Shown here: positions 61,801 through 64,000 of the stretch, piece after piece | Layout of the letters: the number at the start of each line of letters is the position of its first letter | How positions within the stretch are numbered: the first letter of the stretch is position 1 | Source: Macropodus opercularis | Taxonomy: Eukaryota; Chordata; Actinopteri; Anabantiformes; Osphronemidae | Direction of reading: 5' to 3' | DNA length: 64,000 nt | Assembly (NCBI GenBank): GCA_030770545.1 | Contig: CM061104.1 | Location: 9,247,001-9,311,000 of the forward strand | The notes under the pieces: generated by a model | Told to the model about the DNA's origin: nothing | Database searches by the model: none | The model's input: the letters and a program-made list of their open reading frames with translations, nothing else | Position numbers and translations under genes: made by a program

Positions 61801-64000
61801 GCTTTCATGTGAGATTAGACAGGGGATGTCTAGTTCATGAGGGGGACTTTTTTTTCACTAAAAATGAATAGATGGATATTGTGAAAGTTCCAAGATTGTT
61901 TTCTCATGTTATTGCAGTTTTTCACTCTTTCTTGTTCAGTTTTTTATTTATTTAGTGAGATAAGCTTGTAAAGCAGAAAGGTTGCACCATGCAAGCAACC
62001 TCTTCCTTGCTTGTCATTGGTCAACCACTTCCTCCTTCTCCTCCTTCTCCTCCTTCCAAGATCACCAATGTATTTATGGAGACAAGAACAAAACTCTTCT
62101 GAAGACGGCTCTGCAGCAGCAACTACGGCTGCTCGCACCTTCGCATACCATCAGACAAATGAACGTCTCTGTCTCTGTCCATGGTGCTGAAGAGACTGTA
62201 ACGTAAGATACAGTAGGTTGAGGTCTCCCAAAGCTATCTTTTCTCTCTTGTGTCAAAAGTGGCAAAAGCAAACATGAGCAGAAATCACAGCTGCTCAACG
62301 TGTTGTGTGTTGCCTGTGGAATTATTCTTCAAGTGTTTGTCGCACTTTTCCAGTTTAGCTTTACATGATAAGCGCATGGTTCAAATCACATTTGTTTAAA
62401 GGTTCATAACTGAACGAAGGTAAAAAAACCCAAACACATCCTGTTCTTATACCAAAGTGGACACAGTGGACACCTCAAAATATTGGAGGACTGACAGAGG
62501 CTGTGGAAAGAATACAGCAAGAAACCTACATCCGTTGGCTTATTATAACGGTGACATACACAGGTTCACGTTTGTTTTTTGTAAGGGAGGTAAGAGGTAG
62601 ATGTACAGAGTTGAAGGCTTTGACAGACTAGCACAAGTAAAGAAGAAAGGCCAATGAGACAGAGTGATGAAGTAGCTGTAGATTCTGTATGTGAAGGTGT
62701 ATTTGTGTGTGTCAGGAGGCCAGGCCCTATTATTCACTGTCTATCAGCTGCTGGGAACCACTTTTGGGTTAACGCCAGCAGTTTCTGTCGAGTTTATTGT
62801 AAAGCTTTTGACTTTTCTGCTTCATTACAGTGAACACAGTGGTGAGTGACAGCAAAGACAACGGGGAGGCTGAGCGACAAGTCATGCAGCAAAGGTCATG
62901 GAATGAATCTGAACTAACCGTAACAAAGACGTTTGGCTTAAAAGACTAAACCAACAAGACACATTGCCTGTCAAATGCTTCACCCAGCAGAGCTGTACTT
63001 TATGTTAGCTGTTTTAAATTGGGCTCCATCAGATTTCCTTTTCATGAAACAGGTTTATGTTCAGCCAATTAGCGGTTAGCGGTAACTCATAAACACGCGT
63101 CCTTTCCTTTCCTAGTTATCGTCTGAACTGGTCACCAAGGCTACTGAATGAACGGTTGAGGAGATGAAGAGTGAATATCATTATGAGGAATTGGGAAAAG
63201 AGAAAGAATGAGCAGTTGAAGGCACATAGCGAACCGACGGACATAGTGAGGCATGAGCACTGGATGGTTAAAATAGGGCAGTGGAGGGATGGGTGGGGTA
63301 TGGATAATTGCCTTTCATTTGGATAATCTCTCCATTTAGAGTCATCAAAGCAGCATTTTACTTGCCTTTACCCCTTGCTGAGTCCAAATTGCTGCTCTAA
63401 AAATCAACAAAAGAACCTTGCTCTTCAAGAGGGAAGGACGAACAGACAGTAAGACGTGGACAAAGGGGAGCGTGCGAAACGGAGTCTTATAACTGAGGAA
63501 AATGTGTCCACTGATTATTTGTGCATGGACTGTACACGTGCATGACTTAATGAAGGAACACGACTGTGTGCTGCTTTCAGGCCTGTTCAGTTCTAACCAT
63601 GAGGAGTATCTGTCAAAAACAGCAAAGGCCCCCTGTAGGTAACCCAGCTCTTCAACTTCAGGACGGGTACGTGATATACAGGTGCTGCTTTGAAACATAA
63701 CAGTGGAGTGTGATTAGAAGGAACCATTTGACCACACTGTGGCAAAATACAGTGCACAGCATGTTGCATCATCCGAATGCTTCTTTATAGTAACTGAGGC
63801 ACAGCTGTACAGTCTGCGCTCACATGACAGCAAAATGCTAATGGCAGCTAAAAATATCGTGGATAGTATCTGTAGCTATAATGTAGTTGGTAAACAGGGT
63901 TGTTCACAAACCTCAAGGTCTGTGCTGTGATTATTGGCTCCACCGCTACATGTCACTGAATATCTTCCCCATTTTCTTCATAGGATCAATAAACGATTAC
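55832..64000 (+). CDS. dcdc2: Doublecortin domain-containing protein 2 (3' end unresolved)
   Basis: Microtubule-binding, cilium-associated protein with two tandem doublecortin domains. Supported exons: 55832-56118, 56846-56900, 59156-59232, 59348-59482, 59832-59981, 60123-60177 and 60393-60600 (or from 60408), all GT-AG and in frame. DCX1 covers about residues 13-96, with FRNGDPYY, TGGVQAPFGAVRNIYTP and QYVAAGRERFKKL. DCX2 covers about 137-220, with ANGDVLNP and QLYVAVGREKFKKL. Then come SLPPI and a Ser/Asp-rich linker with SKSTT, both matching human DCDC2 order. The match to DCDC2 is closer than to DCDC2B or DCDC2C as I know them. After 60600 (phase 1) a 58-nt exon at 63581-63638 and an open exon from 63984 fit phase and splice consensus, so the gene probably runs off the window. 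An alternative last exon is 62831-62949. Start context has A at -3. Confidence 0.9.
61353..61396. repeat. (TG)n microsatellite with CG-rich end
   Basis: GT-rich repeat passing into GCGCGTGCGCGC, in the last well-supported dcdc2 intron. Alternating purine-pyrimidine sequence of this kind can adopt Z-DNA. Confidence 0.85.
62831..62949 (+). other. Alternative terminal exon candidate of dcdc2
   Basis: An excellent acceptor (pyrimidine tract then TTACAG at 62825-62830) is followed by a frame that, joined to the phase-1 end at 60600, stays open for 38 codons and stops at 62947-62949. It would give a 361-residue protein. The residues (with SDSKDNGEAERQ) show no clear match to DCDC2, so it may be an alternative end or chance. 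Confidence 0.35.
63581..63638 (+). other. Candidate eighth exon of dcdc2
   Basis: Acceptor TGCTTTCAG and donor AG/GTAACC frame a 58-nt segment that is open in the phase set by exon 7 (starts GLFSSNHEEY). The junction reads NSDNGDAGLF, comparable to NSDEGIF in human DCDC2. Support is moderate because the exon is short. Confidence 0.5.

Noticed and set aside
63988..63993. AATAAA hexamer at the right edge as a dcdc2 poly(A) signal
   Set aside because: It follows a good acceptor (63981-63983) and reads as coding (AAT AAA) in the phase predicted from the 63581-63638 exon. The edge is too close to judge.

Overview
This is vertebrate nuclear DNA, almost certainly from a teleost fish. Its genes are split by GT-AG introns. 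It carries a decayed Tc1/mariner transposon, a LINE fossil of a type I associate with fish genomes, a common fish interspersed repeat and many CA/GT, GATA/GACA and TTTC microsatellites. Gene density and intron sizes suggest a moderately compact genome. The species cannot be named from the sequence.

Layout. Positions 1 to about 23,750 form a gene-poor stretch with no convincing exon. It holds simple repeats, a dead Tc1 copy (3890-4678), a near-perfect fold-back insertion (4700-4831), a diverged two-copy tandem repeat (about 10,080-10,240), a degenerate dispersed repeat (22,579-22,800) and a GACA/GATA array (23,397-23,507). From 24,265 to 37,885 lies lpcat1 (14 coding exons, 540 residues), with a LINE fossil in intron 6 and a probable long 3' UTR reaching to about 41,560. 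From 44,143 to 52,152 lies slc6a3, the dopamine transporter (15 coding exons, 606 residues), with a likely non-coding exon ending at 43,410. From 55,832 to the right edge lies a dcdc2-type doublecortin gene. Seven exons are well supported and its 3' end is unresolved or outside the window. All three genes are on the + strand.

The genes do not form a pathway. lpcat1 remodels phosphatidylcholine in the ER, slc6a3 clears dopamine at the plasma membrane, and dcdc2 encodes a microtubule/ciliary protein. The lpcat1-slc6a3 adjacency matches human 5p15.33. In human, CLPTM1L and TERT follow SLC6A3, whereas here a dcdc2-type gene follows (human DCDC2 is on 6p22), so there is a rearrangement or lineage-specific junction between 52,153 and 55,831.

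I did not find evidence for a new biological system. The most interesting items are the fold-back insertion with 14-bp flanking direct repeats, the slc6a3/dcdc2 junction with a nearby CTCF-like motif, a stop-free last intron in lpcat1 that could remove its ER-retrieval signal, altered terminal motifs in the transporter, and the unresolved end of the dcdc2 gene. All homology statements rest on recognition of protein families, not on a database search.
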